Positions 1 through 11,929 of a DNA stretch of 64,000 nucleotides are shown piece by piece. Position 1 is the stretch's first letter; each line of letters starts with the position of its first letter. The stretch is from Owenia fusiformis (taxonomy: Eukaryota; Annelida; Polychaeta; Sabellida; Oweniidae): positions 13,581,375 to 13,645,374 of the forward strand of contig CAIIXF020000005.1 of NCBI GenBank assembly GCA_903813345.2, read 5' to 3'. A model generated the notes under the pieces. The model made no database searches. It worked only from the letters and a program-made list of their open reading frames with translations, and was not told the DNA's origin. Position numbers and translations under genes: made by a program.

Positions 1-165
1 TTTTGACCACCCTGTACATGTATAGTCATGTAATTTGAATAGTCAAATATTTTTATAGCCATCTATTTTGTATAGTCATGTATTTTTATAGCCATATATT
101 TTGTATAGTCATGTATTTTTATTGCCATGTCTATTTTGTATAGTCATGTATTTTTATTGCCATTT
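1..165. repeat. AT-rich minisatellite at window edge
   Basis: A unit of about 33 bp built on 'tagtcatgtatttttatagc' recurs about four times with small variants (tagccat or tgccat, with or without an extra 'tct'). The array is cut by the start of the window, so its full length is unknown. No coding potential is seen. Confidence 0.75.
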
Positions 166-955
166 TGTGCACGAGATACACAATTAACAGCTATGTAATC
201 ATTGTAGTCAATCTTGTTTGAGTCATAGATAATCTTTGTATACGGTGTGGGTACACCCGATGTCCTCCATGAACTCCTTGTGCAAGAAAGCTTTAGACCA
301 TTTGCGGAATGAACTGCGCGTAACTGAAAATAGCATGGGATTCCAATTTTGAAGCTGTCAAATTTTCTGAAATAGTTTGAATACTTTGAATCTGTAGTAT
401 GAGTTCTCGTTCGTTCAGTTTTCTTGTTTTTGTCCTTTTAATTGTAAACACTTTAACATAACACGTGTGTTAGCTACAGGTAATTAGTTCTAAACGTAAT
501 CCGATTATTTCAATGGGCCAGGTAATGTGCCAAAATATATAGCTCATTTTCTTTGACGTATCCACACAAACCTACTCACTTATACCGTTTAGTGACCGAT
601 CAAGACACCTCAATTCCACAAATCGGCTTACTTTGGCGTGGTCCCTTTTCATTTCTTTCAAACTCAATTGATATTTTAGCACAATTGCAACGGCATGCGA
701 ATCACGTTTTTCTTTATTTTGGGATCATTCTCTATCTAGCCTAGTATTCATACAGTAGATTGTTTTTAGATATTATTATAAAGATCGATCAAGAATACCT
801 TTTTAATTGGGCTTTACAACTTCCATTCACATTTGTGAGAGTTGTTGAGTTCATTGCGCATTTTCTTGATCGTTGGACAATCTTGATTCCAACTAAATTA
901 GATTATCGAATCAAATAACTACAACAACTACATCATTTTTAGCAGTCCTAACACC
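166..955. other. AT-rich non-coding stretch
   Basis: Apart from one 63-codon open frame at 553-744, with no splice context and no recognisable motif, I see no gene or repeat here. Confidence 0.5.
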
Positions 956-957
956 TA

Positions 958-1330
958 AGCAGGGTAGCCTAGTGGTGTAGACTGAGGCTACTTTGCGGTT
1001 GAACGTCGTGGGATACGGAGGTCCCGCGTTCGAGCCCCAGGTACGGAGTTGTTGATCATTGCACTACAGGACATCCGGTCCGAAGGTCCAACCGTTTACC
1101 GGCCCTTGGCATGGGTTGGTTCTCTGACCGCTTTTGTCGGGGACAGATTGTGAGACTGTGGTTGGTTCCTCCACTGACGTGCTTTAGTAGACCCCGGGAG
1201 TCATACAGTATGGTAGCGAGCCCCCACCAAGGGCAGTAGTGGAACGACACGAATCGGTCCCAGTATGGTTGCCTTGCAACTGAAGAGACTCGAGGAAATC
1301 ATGCCATTCGCGGTGACCCAGAAAATACTT
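958..1330 (+). mobile_element. tRNA-derived SINE (probable)
   Basis: A polymerase III A-box-like motif (TAGCCTAGTGG, 965-975) is followed 52 bp later by a good B box (GTTCGAGCCCC, 1028-1038), giving a tRNA-like head with a long variable-arm spacing, as in Leu or Ser type tRNAs. About 290 bp of GC-richer, non-tRNA sequence follows, clearly different from the AT-rich flanks. It contains no open frame of note. The 3' end is uncertain because I see neither a clear tail nor a target-site duplication. A tRNA pseudogene next to unrelated GC-rich DNA is the alternative. Confidence 0.6.
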
Positions 1331-2650
1331 TTGCTCTTTGATATAACAATCAACTTTTAATTAATATTATTTATTGAAAACGAGTTAATTACTATACTTT
1401 AATCTTCCTGCATACTCCACACTGCAGACAGTCGCAACGTTTCTCCTTCACACTCCAGTAGCAGTTGATACGGCACAATCCTGCCCGCCCTGCACGGAGA
1501 ATTATTTCCTAAACTTTCCTGAAATATTTCAATTCTACACTCGAATTTCTGTCAATATCAATGAATAAAGCTACTCATCAACACATTGGTAACATGTACA
1601 GAGTTCATATCTTAACTTTGACGAAAAAATTATACAAAATGAACCCATTAACTATTGAGTAATCGAGAGAAGAATATTGAGTGAAACTCCACTTTATCTC
1701 TAAGAAATTCGGTAGCAACAATCACCAAGTGCACTCTCCGTAAATGCGCAAAAAGATGGAGTCTCGTGATACTTCGAGAAAAAGCAAGTGAATTACGGCT
1801 TTTGCTCGGTTATATCCGGGCAACACGCGAGACTTCGCCTCCGCACCCAATCAGAATTCGAGCTAAATCTGAGCAAGATCTTGACCATTATGGGATCCAC
1901 ATTCTCTACTGTCCCTTGGAATAGCGCTTTAGATAGAGACACTGATAGATCATAGATCATTGACCATTAAGGAAAAAGATTGTGAGCAAGGATTGCAGCC
2001 TTTGATTCAAAGTTAAGATAAGAAGATATTTCTCTCAGACTAGGCCTAAAACTCGTTCCTCAGCAACCATTCGTTTGGACGGACTAAGCAATAGCACCTA
2101 TTAGGACCCTAATAGGACCATTATTAATCCACACTTTTTCGAAGAGAGCTCAACAGTAGTTGAGTAAGCTCGAGGTTTAATAGTAATCAAATGTTTATTC
2201 TTTAATTATAGAGTATCAATGTTGAAGTAGTCACCGTCCTTATAATTGTAAAAGAACGCAAGATGTTAAAGAGGTTCATATCCACGGTGTCCAACCCAAA
2301 CGCTCTTACATGCACAACGGAGGGTTTCATTTCATTCTTAACCAGCCTATACATTTTAGTTTTACTCGCATATTTGTATTTATATTTATGTACATTTATT
2401 ATACACACTAATTTAGAATTGCACCATAGGGCAACACCACCTTTCTTCAATTTACAAAAATTGTATATTTCTTTTACTAGCTTACAAGATATTGAAAGCA
2501 TCTCATACTTTCATACAGTACTGCAGTACCGACCTTGGGGAAGGTACGATGATACGCTATGTCTTCCGTTTAATTTTTATAGAAAACGCAGATCCATAAT
2601 GTCATTTTTTTTATTAATCTTAAGAGTGTTAGGTAACAGGTCTATCTAGG
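1331..2650. other. Intergenic DNA, no supported gene
   Basis: Open frames lie on both strands at 2202-2649 and overlap each other. Neither has a recognisable domain or convincing splice sites. The minus frame at 2202-2340 has a protein-like stretch (KPSVVHVRAFGLDTVD) that could be a degraded retroelement tail, but I cannot assign it to a family. Confidence 0.4.
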
Positions 2651-2654
2651 CCTA

Positions 2655-2820
2655 CGGCGTGCGTCTACGCGGTAGCTAGGCGTCGTCGTCAGTACAAAAA
2701 ACAACAACAAAACAATGAATTAAAATATAGTCATTTTTTTATAATTGCGTTACAATTAGGTGCTAGGCCAATCTTGGTCGGCGGCGTGCGTCTACGCGGT
2801 AGCTAGGCGTCGTCGTCAGT
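2655..2820. repeat. 39-bp direct repeat pair, GC-rich
   Basis: A 39-bp GC-rich sequence containing 'gcgtctacgcggtagctagg' and 'cgtcgtcgtcagt' occurs at 2655-2693 and again, identical, at 2782-2820. The two copies are 127 bp apart in AT-rich DNA. The sharp composition contrast and exact identity suggest a recent local duplication or a fragment of a larger repeat family. Confidence 0.8.
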
Positions 2821-2829
2821 CATATTGTT

Positions 2830-5171
2830 TGTTTGTAAATAGTGATTAGTTTCAATTTAACATTTACATAATTTGTATACATGTATCTCCTTTATATAAA
2901 GGGCAATAAATATATACATACATACATTACTGAAATTAAACAAAGAAACGCTCCGGAGTAGGAAAACTGGCGGGCGGGAATGATGAGCCGTCTGACGATT
3001 TCCTCAATAATGGGAACAAGAGCTATAGTCCAGTTGAAGCAATATTTATGAAGGTGTACATGTCTTGATCCTTTTAAAATACCATTTGCTGAAAAAACTT
3101 CCGGCTCTCGGGTCGAAAAATGTCTTTCATCACAAGGGGTCAAAAAACGTAAATATTTTGATTCGAACTTTTATACATTTTATAAGACACAGACCGTTAT
3201 TCTAAGCATACGAACAAAAATAAATTATTATAATTTAAAAATAAACTATTTAATTTTACCGTAGATGGCGGTGTTTAATTAGTGTAATTATGCAAGTGTG
3301 TTTTTCAGATTTTGTTTGATTTTTCAAATATGAGCCAAGCCGATTCAACAAAATTATGTGGAATATTTAGGTAATTTATGATTGGGAACATATTAGTTTT
3401 TTTACCATTTAAAACATTTTATTACCAGAATTTTTCCATATAATCGCAAGGGGTCTAACAACAAATTATTGTTCATGTTTTACAAAACATAATACAATAA
3501 CAAATAGGTAAGATTTATATCTAATTAAATGTTACTGAGGTATTGGAATGTTCATATATTCCAAGAGAATGTCTAATAATCAATTAGAGTCATATGCAAT
3601 CGAACGCCCTGAAATTCTTCCTCGACGTTACTTGTGGCTATCATCAAGTTTTCTGATGGGTGTTTGTTCTTTGACCTTACCGCTGGATACAATCAAATTT
3701 TAAGAAGATAATGATAACGATTTTTCTCAATTATTCATGAAATCGATCAAGTTTTGATGGTTGTTTTATAAGCAACTGAGCTATATCTAACTACGGGAAA
3801 CAGAATTTTAGCTGTAGTCCCAATTAGTCAAGGAAGAGCAATAGGCCCGCCTTTATTGATAATTTTCACCGCTGAATAAAAGTCCATATCTCAAAACGTA
3901 TTGAGACCCCTTTTGTGAAAAAACTAGCATAATTTAAACATTTGTCATTTGTCATAAAAGCGATTCGTTTGTAGCCTTTATCTTATTAGGACCTGAGAAA
4001 CAATACAATAACAAAACGTCGATACACTGATTACATATTTTTTGGTATTGATAAGAAAAATAACCTCAAACTTGTAGCTTAGAAACCTAAATCATATATT
4101 TAAATCATTTTTTATTATTTTCTGTTGCATTATGTACTCCAAATTGTGAAAAATTGGGATTTTATTTTTTGGTGATTTTTTTACCTCTGTTAATGGCAGG
4201 CATAATTCAACCTTAAAGCCGGAAGTATATTGAACGGTTATAATAAAAAGTATTAGGGGACATATGTAGGTATGTTAATGTAAGGTCAAATATCGCTGCG
4301 CTATAGTGTGCTACCAACTCCTTTATTAGACGTCCTAAAGATTTCAAACCATGGACTACTATGAGTTACATATTTCGAGTATACCATTCGATGGGTGTGA
4401 TATTCATGCTGTACTTGGCTGGCTGTTGACGTTTGAAGCAATTAGGAAGAGCTGTACCAAGCAGTATAGTTATCAAAATCCAAAAACGTATTTGTCATTC
4501 TACCGGTCAAAACCCATTTTGTCGAGACATGTGATTAGTTGAGCCAAGATTAGAGCACTAACGTATATTTTAGTCAAATTCCAATGCTTCAACGCACCAT
4601 ACATTATCGTAATAGTGATTTGATGACCGAAAGTCTTAAAAATGATGACATTCTCATATTCAAGAAACGCTCTGATCTGGTTAACACAGTGAACTGGAAA
4701 CGCTCCGATAATCTAGATCTGTTTAGGAAATACATAGCTTGCCTTTCCTTTTCAGGAAGAGAAAGAAATGATCTATAATACCCCTTGGCATCAAAAGAAG
4801 AAAGATTAATTCACATATAAACTTTTTGTTTTTTTCAATAGTTTTATGACTTAGCACACAAGTAGCATGACATCATCTAATGTAGGCTTAAATCAGCTAG
4901 CTGCACGTTTAGCACCACCAGGTTCGGACGTTTCAATTTGCCTAACAAGTACAACACGTTTTTGAGAGATAGATTCGATTCGGAACTCTTCTCTAATAAT
5001 CTGAAAATGATATCAAAACAAAATGGTAAGAGCGTTTCTAAAATTGTGTTCTAAATCGACGGAGCGTTTCGAGAAAAACAAGCGATTTCTCTAGAACAAG
5101 TAATGGATTTGGACTGGGATTTTAGGAAATGAGAATATACGAGTTTGTGATCTACTAATTTAACAGAAAGA
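2830..5171. other. AT-rich intergenic DNA
   Basis: Short open frames (2892-3143 minus, 4351-4542 plus, 4584-4778 plus) have no family resemblance and no supporting splice pattern. I see no RNA gene or clear mobile element. Confidence 0.5.
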
Positions 5172-5176
5172 TTAAC

Positions 5177-5867
5177 CACCTTTGGTATACGCAGCTAACG
5201 AAAATTGACCGGTACGGGTCAAAAGCTGGACCGGTGCGGGTTAACGGTTTTATTTGAATTTAAAATAACCATAACTTGCTCAATATTGACTTCCTCGTGT
5301 CTAATTTGAAATATATGATGCTTCCCGATGCTTTTAAGTACCCCAATTTTTTACAGATTTTTAAACGGACCAAAACTCTCTAAATGCGCATTTATGCTCT
5401 TTTCTCTCGAGAACGACTGTCTCATTTTCACGATAACTTTTGTTTAGTACTTCTAACATATAAGATCTATTTTTCCCCATCAAGGTATGATGTAAATGAC
5501 ATGCTATTTACATCTTGTGAGTTTTAATGACGCGCGTTTGATTTTATAAAAAATGCCAAACTTTGTGACAAAGAATTTCATCCTGCTTGCAGCGAGAAGA
5601 CGGACCGGTTCGGGGCAATCTGCTTGCAGCGAGAAGACGGACCAGTTCGGGGCAATAGCATTTGGAGAGTTTTGGTCCGTTTAAAAATCTGTAAAAATTG
5701 GGGTACTTAAAAGCATCGGGAGGCATCATATATTTCAAATTAGACACGAGGAAGTCAATATTGAGCAAGTTATGGCTGTTTTAAATTCAAATAAAACCGT
5801 TAACCCGTACCGGTCCAGCTTTTGACCCGTACCGGTTAATTTTCGTTAGCTGCGTATACCAAGGGTG
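5177..5867. mobile_element. Foldback transposon with about 215-bp inverted arms
   Basis: The left arm (5177 to about 5395) is repeated in reverse complement at about 5652-5867. The outer ends read CACCTTTGGTATACGCAGC and CACCCTTGGTATACGCAGC. The flanks are a direct TTAAC repeat (5172-5176 and 5868-5872), a clean 5-bp target-site duplication. Both arms carry iterated 'ACCGGTACGGGT' motifs. The core holds a 37-bp unit repeated twice (5583-5619, 5620-5656). No transposase is encoded, so it is a non-autonomous foldback element. The 74-codon open frame inside (5544-5768) is a by-product of the arm sequence. Confidence 0.88.
5583..5656. repeat. 37-bp tandem duplication inside foldback element
   Basis: Two copies of a unit starting 'ctgcttgcagcgagaagacg' and ending 'gttcggggcaat' lie head to tail and differ by one base (accgg versus accag). 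They sit in the loop side of the foldback element. Confidence 0.85.
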
Positions 5868-5872
5868 TTAAC

Positions 5873-7880
5873 GTTTTCATATAAATACTAGTTTAATTCG
5901 TAATTTGTGGTCAATTCGTCATCTTCAGATTCGTTCGATCTACACTACGGAGCGTTGATCAAGCAAATAACAGTAGTTGAATAAATAAGATCTTAAAATG
6001 TCGACAATGGTTGGAGTAACTTACCGAATTATAGGTCTAACATTAACTTGAATTCATTACCTACATCATGGACCCTTTTCATGTATTTGAAATGCTAAAC
6101 GACAAAGTTGATTAACTGCAAATCTTAACTGTAATTTTGTCACCCTCTATATATCTTATACTAGCGTTAATCTGAAATGCAAACGAGCATGTGGAGTCAG
6201 AGTGTAATTGACTGTCACGAAGATACAACCAACTGCCATCAATTCAAATGAACGTGATCTTTAGGAATGAATATCTCATCCAGTAAAAGAATCAATTTGG
6301 CCCCTACATATTCATGTCTTAACATTTAAAAAAGAGTAGAAGAAAGAGAGTGTACATGTGTGTAATCATTGTATCAATTTATCGGCGATAGGTGGAGCAT
6401 ATATCACCCTCTACCCAAATTACATTTACGCTGGTGTCTGTAGTTATATAAATCAAAAATCACATCCATCATATTTTGTAATTAACATGGATGACATACA
6501 GACGTGTGTTGTGCCCGATATAACGCTGAAATTAATTAAGACACCCTTCATATTGATATTCCTATGGAATTACTATACGTGTTGATGACTTTTAAATCGC
6601 GATCGATCGCTCCATTTGGATCATAGGCATACTTGATTTTGAAACCATGGATTCTGGTTGTATTTCCAAACCCGAAACACCGTTGTCAAAAATTATGGAA
6701 CATTTCTTCATTTTTCAGATAATCTCCCATGGATGTTTATTATATCTCTTTATTTCCCATTTAGCATGGAGTACAAAAATATTCAACATTTAACACAACA
6801 GTGAAAATTAACCAAAAACAACGACACAAAAACACATCTAAAAATTTAAGACAATAACAAAAAACACACAAAAGCAACAAAAACAATCCACATCTAAAAT
6901 GTCAATGACAAGTTAGAAAGTATCTATTAAAAAATCACAAACAGCGGTGGAAAGTCACATTTCTAAAAAATATTTTCATCACTCTAAAATGGAGTGGTAA
7001 GATCAATATTTAAAAGTTCCACAACAGTACACGAGAAAGGTAGTAGAATTGCCATGCAAGACGTTTGAATTATCTGTAAAATATTAGCTGGAGAGGCCTT
7101 TCACTGACACACAGAATAGTTCTGTTAAGGTTCACGACATCGCTAAGTTGTGAAGCATCTCATTGCGAGCATCTTCAGTTTTAGAACAATCCAAAAATCG
7201 GCATGTGAAACCGAATCCGGAGATAGCACGCTATAGACAATGCTGCATTTGTCAAATATCACCAAAAACCATCCTAACTACAATATGATTATATTTGCAT
7301 GGACGTAATTATCTCTCGAAAATACACATTTTGATATTGTCGATCAAGTTTGCAATAAAGGATTTAATTTAAGCCCTGGACTCAGTGCATTCTAGAAATA
7401 TTTGTTGGTGTTCTAATAAGGATTCACAAAGAAAGTGCAGACAGAAACAGGAACTTTTTGAAGTTTTATGCTAGATAAGAACAAATACGACAATGTTAAA
7501 GCTTAGACTAAAGACTATTCTCCCTTTTCTATGGGATATACTGCCTAGGATGAAGGTACTCCTCCGAAATCTCCAATTTTTGGTTTTATTCGAATCAATA
7601 AACGTCATATCATTTGAATATCCTGAATAAAATGGCTTCCACTGAATTTATTTATCCCGTTTTGACATACAGTAATATACTGGAGGGAAATAAATGGACT
7701 TAGAATATTTGATATATATCCAGCAGTGTACCATAAAAAGTAATGAAGAAATCTACACTTGGGACCAGAGTGGATAATAAACCGAATTGTCAATGAAATA
7801 CTGCTTTATAAAAACAATAAAATGATGTGACGAATCGAGATTGTAAATTCATCGTATACCCGATTTAAATAGTTTATGAT
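5873..7880. other. AT-rich intergenic DNA
   Basis: Only short unsupported open frames (6358-6585 plus, 7605-7793 minus) and A-rich patches (6760-6880) are seen. No gene is supported. Confidence 0.5.
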
Positions 7881-7882
7881 CA

Positions 7883-7990
7883 AAAGTGGTGACGCATTGT
7901 CAAGGTCTCCATTTTTGTGACGGCAAGTGGCGTCTCGAGTTCGGCGTCTGAAACAAATGGCAGGTAGTGACATTTTGCATGTTAATGCAT
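7883..7990. mobile_element. Single arm of the 'TTCGGCG' inverted-repeat family
   Basis: The sequence 'aaaagtggtgacgcattgtc', then 'gtctcc', 'ttttgtg', 'gagttcggcgtctg' and 'aacaaatgg..gcatgttaatgc' follows the same order of motifs as the arms of the 29,276-30,131 element. No matching inverted arm is seen nearby, so this looks like a solo or broken copy. Confidence 0.55.
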
Positions 7991-7994
7991 TGTT

Positions 7995-10900
7995 ACTCTT
8001 ATTTTACATTTGAATTTGCAATTTGTATAATTACAAATATTTCATAGAAATTATCTTAGTAAATAATTCACTATTTTGAACAGCAGTGTAAAAGGTGCCA
8101 GTGACATAGTTATATCTAAAGTCATCATCGTAATTTGATTTCATATAATGGATTCTTCAGTAATTCAATATTTACTACTGTTTTATGATATTTAATTCGG
8201 CTTTATATTTATAATGATCAGTTGTGAAGGATTTCTGTACCTCGAATTATAATTTACGTTACTACGCTGTTTGGCATGTTTGGAGCCAAATAATTAAGTA
8301 CGATTTTGATCATATTGTCAGAAATGTAATCATAACCTAATACATAGTAATAAAACAACTACAAATACACATAAGACCACAGGAGATATAATGTGTTACT
8401 TTAAAGAAATATGGCAACATAAACCCTTATTTAACGCACATGATTAATCCGCCTGGGATATAAGTCGTGTTAAACTGACATCCAGTGACATACGCAACTA
8501 CTTTTTGTAGATTAACAAAAATGAGATAGCATGCGAGGGGATACAAATGAAATGGGAAAAGCACAATTTTTAATACTTTCTTACAAGTCCAATTAACAAT
8601 TACGTCATCTCAGAAGAAATTGAGCGAGGAACGCAATCAGTACAGAAATAGCATAAGGACAATGTGCTGAACAAACAGCTTACTGTAGTAATGTTTTTTA
8701 AGATGAGCCTAGAACTCTGTTTATAATCATTTACAAGGTGTGCATAATTTCAAATTAGGATTAGGGGATTAGTGGAGCCTATAGAGATACAACATCGACT
8801 TCTGGAGCTCCAGATTGCCCACAGATTGGCATCATTACACAGTGTATTAGATGTAAAAACAACCGTTGAGGTAACAACCTACGACTGACGTACAATATCA
8901 AAACATATTCGACTGCAGGATTTAAACATCGTAATTGGTCATTTGACTAGAAAACATGTATTCTACAAATTGCAGATCTAAAGAAACACTTCTTATGAGA
9001 TAATTTGTTACAGAAATATAATAGGAAACATCACACCAAGAGATAATCCGACCGCTCGAGACACGAAGTAAAACATTAGTTTATTGAATATTTGTAAACG
9101 CGTGATACATTCACATTGCAACAAATACTATGCTACTGAAACACATACGGTATCATAATTAGATGAATTGGTATCTATCAAACATTTTTCACTTCGAATT
9201 CATTCATCGACTAGTTCATCAGAGTAACATTGATTGGGAAATAATGAAGCAAAGACACCGTGGGCAGAACGGCAGTGTTTCTCCCCAAATGAAATAAGAA
9301 CGTCGCGGTGTCTTTCAGGAGCTTTTCAAACAAGCAGATAAGAGGGGCTCTGGTGAATTAGCAGTAAGGAATTAACACACAGCAGAGGTGAAAAAACCAA
9401 ACGCATTGTCAGAGGCGTTTTATCTTGAAACGTTCAGGAAGGTATCCAAACGTATTGTAATCGATTATCGTACGCAGTAAAGGATCCGAACGCATTGTAG
9501 CAACCGCAGACCAGTGTTTATAGTAAAGGATACGACGAACGCATTGTAGTGGGCTATCGTACGCATTGTAATATTATATAAACTGACGAAAAGAAGCATT
9601 TATCTTAATGCAGTGACAAGCACATTTTAGAAGCGTCATGTTTTATTATGTAGGTAATAGTAAGGAACCCAAACGCACATGGAAACTGTGTCATCAGTAG
9701 ACCTACTTCGCTAAACATAACAGCGAAATTGTTCAGTTGTTAATCATGTACTTTAATCCGCGATAGAGTGACAAGGGGAGTGTAATTCACGGCGACGCAG
9801 ATTATGAAATATTGCTGCAGATAATGCGGAAACAGGCTCATGTAACTCTTTGTATAAATGCACAATAAACGAGGATCACATTGTAATCAACGTATAGCGC
9901 TACAAGGTGTTTGCTTACAAGGAGATAACCCTTCAGCTAGGCCATAAAATAAAATTATGACGCGACGCCGGAAACAAATACGGCAAAGCCAACACCATCA
10001 GAAGTAACCAGACCTCGGAATTATTACTTTAATATATCATTTTTATGGACGTTACGGACACATGATTTTGGCCAGGCCGTCGGCAATTAGGATAACGATC
10101 GTGATCCATGGTCAACAAAGAATATGGCGAGTAGAGACGATGGATGAAAAAATGCCACTCGCATTAGCTAGTAGCAAAGCAAAAGGTCTGTTTTAATTAA
10201 TTTATAGCACGAGATGATATTATTTATTAGCATTATCGTAAACGATACATCATTTAGATAGATTCTAGATTATTTATCCATTTACATCTGAGCAAATGTA
10301 TTCATGTACAAAACAATTACAGTCTGTCTTTCATAACATGCGAAAATGAAATTAAATGTTGTCGCACGTTGTTATCTGAGACGAGATGTTTAGCCTATAG
10401 TTCCAGGTTGTTAATGGACGAATGGACTTTTTGAATACATACATGTACGTTTCGACATTATTTTGGGATATTTTCATTGTACTGTATGATATGATTTTAT
10501 AATGGGTCATTAATTATATCGTGTTTTCGTTACAGTACATCACTGGAGAGGTTAAGCTAACGATGTTTTTCACAACGTAACCGTGAACGCAAAGTACAAA
10601 AATTAACAAAGGAATGTATCGAGCGCTCATAGTTTTATGCGCGCTTAGTCTACTTCAGATACTCTTTCAGCTTCAGAGTTTCGGGTTTAGAACGGGAGAT
10701 TTAGGAATTTGACGTTGGGTCAACGGGAACCATTTTACTCGTGTCTATTGAACACTATGCTGTCAATTTTGATTTCGATGCACAGTTGAATTCTTGCTGA
10801 ACACGATGATGTATGTCATGCATGATTTAGCGCCAAAAATCTTACGAAACGAGCTCGTTTAAAATATGTATTAGAAAACCAGCTATAAAACCGCATCAAT

Positions 10901-11270
10901 GACATACTATAGAATCATTACACGCTATGGTGTAGTCTAAACAAACACTGGATTTGAACGGCTATTTATATGAGAAGGCTACATGAATTTGTATATGGTC
11001 GAGTGATACGTACAGGTTCAGTTTCGATTATATATGCAAAGCTTAACCTCTCAATTATCATATACAGTACTGCTGGAGCCAGAGCACTGCTTCGGTAATT
11101 TGAGAAACAATTCTAATATGAAGAGATCAGAGGCCTAGAAAATTTTCATTATCGAAAAATCATAAAACAGGGAACACTCTAATCAGTCTAATGCCAACCT
11201 ACAACAAGCATACGTAAAGGCCCGCTGGAAAAGAAACCACCTTACTTTGTAATTCAAAACAATTCTTTTA
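7995..11270. other. AT-rich DNA upstream of the membrane-protein exon
   Basis: Earlier exons of the gene ending at 11,637 could lie here, but I could not identify any by domain or splice signal. At 9,400-9,570 a degenerate motif 'aacgcattgta' recurs several times with 'gtaaaggat' and 'atcgtacgca', suggesting an eroded tandem repeat. Confidence 0.4.
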
Positions 11271-11278
11271 TGTTCCAG

Positions 11279-11637
11279 GAATGGTGTTTCAAAATGTTGT
11301 TTCTGACACTAATAGCACCACAGCGTCAATAACAGACTCAAAACAGTTCTGGTATGGACTCGGAATTGCCATTCCGATATCTTGCGCAGTTCTTGCAATT
11401 ATCTTACTTTGCTGTTGTGGCTGTTTACGGAAGCTCTGCATGAGGATTTGTAAACTTAAAACATCTTCAGAGGGAAGTGACACAAATACAGAAACTGTTG
11501 ATATTGATGTAGCGGACGAACCGGATGAGAATTTGAACACGTCACCACCCGCTCCGGGTGGGGCAATCGTCAATCCTGTCTTCCAATCAGATTGCGACAC
11601 GTTGATGGAGGGGGCGACTGGCGCTACTGCCATCTGA
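11279..11637 (+). CDS. Terminal coding exon of a single-pass membrane protein
   Basis: The exon follows a good splice acceptor (ttcttttatgttccag ending at 11,278). The open frame begins one codon phase in (GA then ATG), which implies a phase-1 intron, common between extracellular modules. Counted from that Met, about 22 mostly polar residues with an N-glycosylation sequon (NST at 11-13) precede one hydrophobic segment (about residues 24-49). That segment ends in a cysteine cluster (CCCGC), likely palmitoylated, and basic residues (RK, R, K), so the topology is type I. The cytoplasmic tail of about 68 residues is acidic and Ser/Thr/Pro-rich and ends ATGATAI. No tail motif identifies the family. 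The ATG next to the acceptor is probably internal, not a start. The upstream extracellular exons were not found. Confidence 0.6.
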
Positions 11638-11901
11638 AGGATGTAATGAGCAAAAACAGGTGACAACGCGAACTTGGATCATTTCTGGGATATTTGGCGA
11701 TCGTTTTGCCCGATATGGAATTTTGCGACACACAACAGTGGGATGAGGTCGAAATAATCCAAATTGAAGAATACGATAGTCTAGTATGTCAAGTGACTTG
11801 AATTCGAAATGGCCACAAAAATTGCAATTGCGTGGAACCATGGATAATACCACAGGTTGTCTTTGCAAAATTGCAATTTTCAGAAATGCAACGCGACCCA
11901 A

Positions 11902-11907
11902 AATAAA
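11902..11907 (+). terminator. Polyadenylation signal AATAAA
   Basis: A canonical AATAAA lies 265 bp after the stop codon of the membrane-protein exon and would give a 3'UTR of about 290 bp. The assignment rests on position and consensus only. Confidence 0.5.
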
Positions 11908-11929
11908 ACCAAGCATGGTCTCGGGTTAA

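Noticed and set aside
958-1040. Functional tRNA gene
   Set aside because: The A and B boxes are present, but I could not form a convincing cloverleaf with paired acceptor stem, and GC-rich non-tRNA sequence follows directly, as in a SINE.
2202-2649. Overlapping open frames on both strands (99 and 128 codons)
   Set aside because: They are mutually antisense, AT-rich and hydrophobic by composition, with no domain or splice site. The minus frame could be a retroelement scrap but cannot be assigned.
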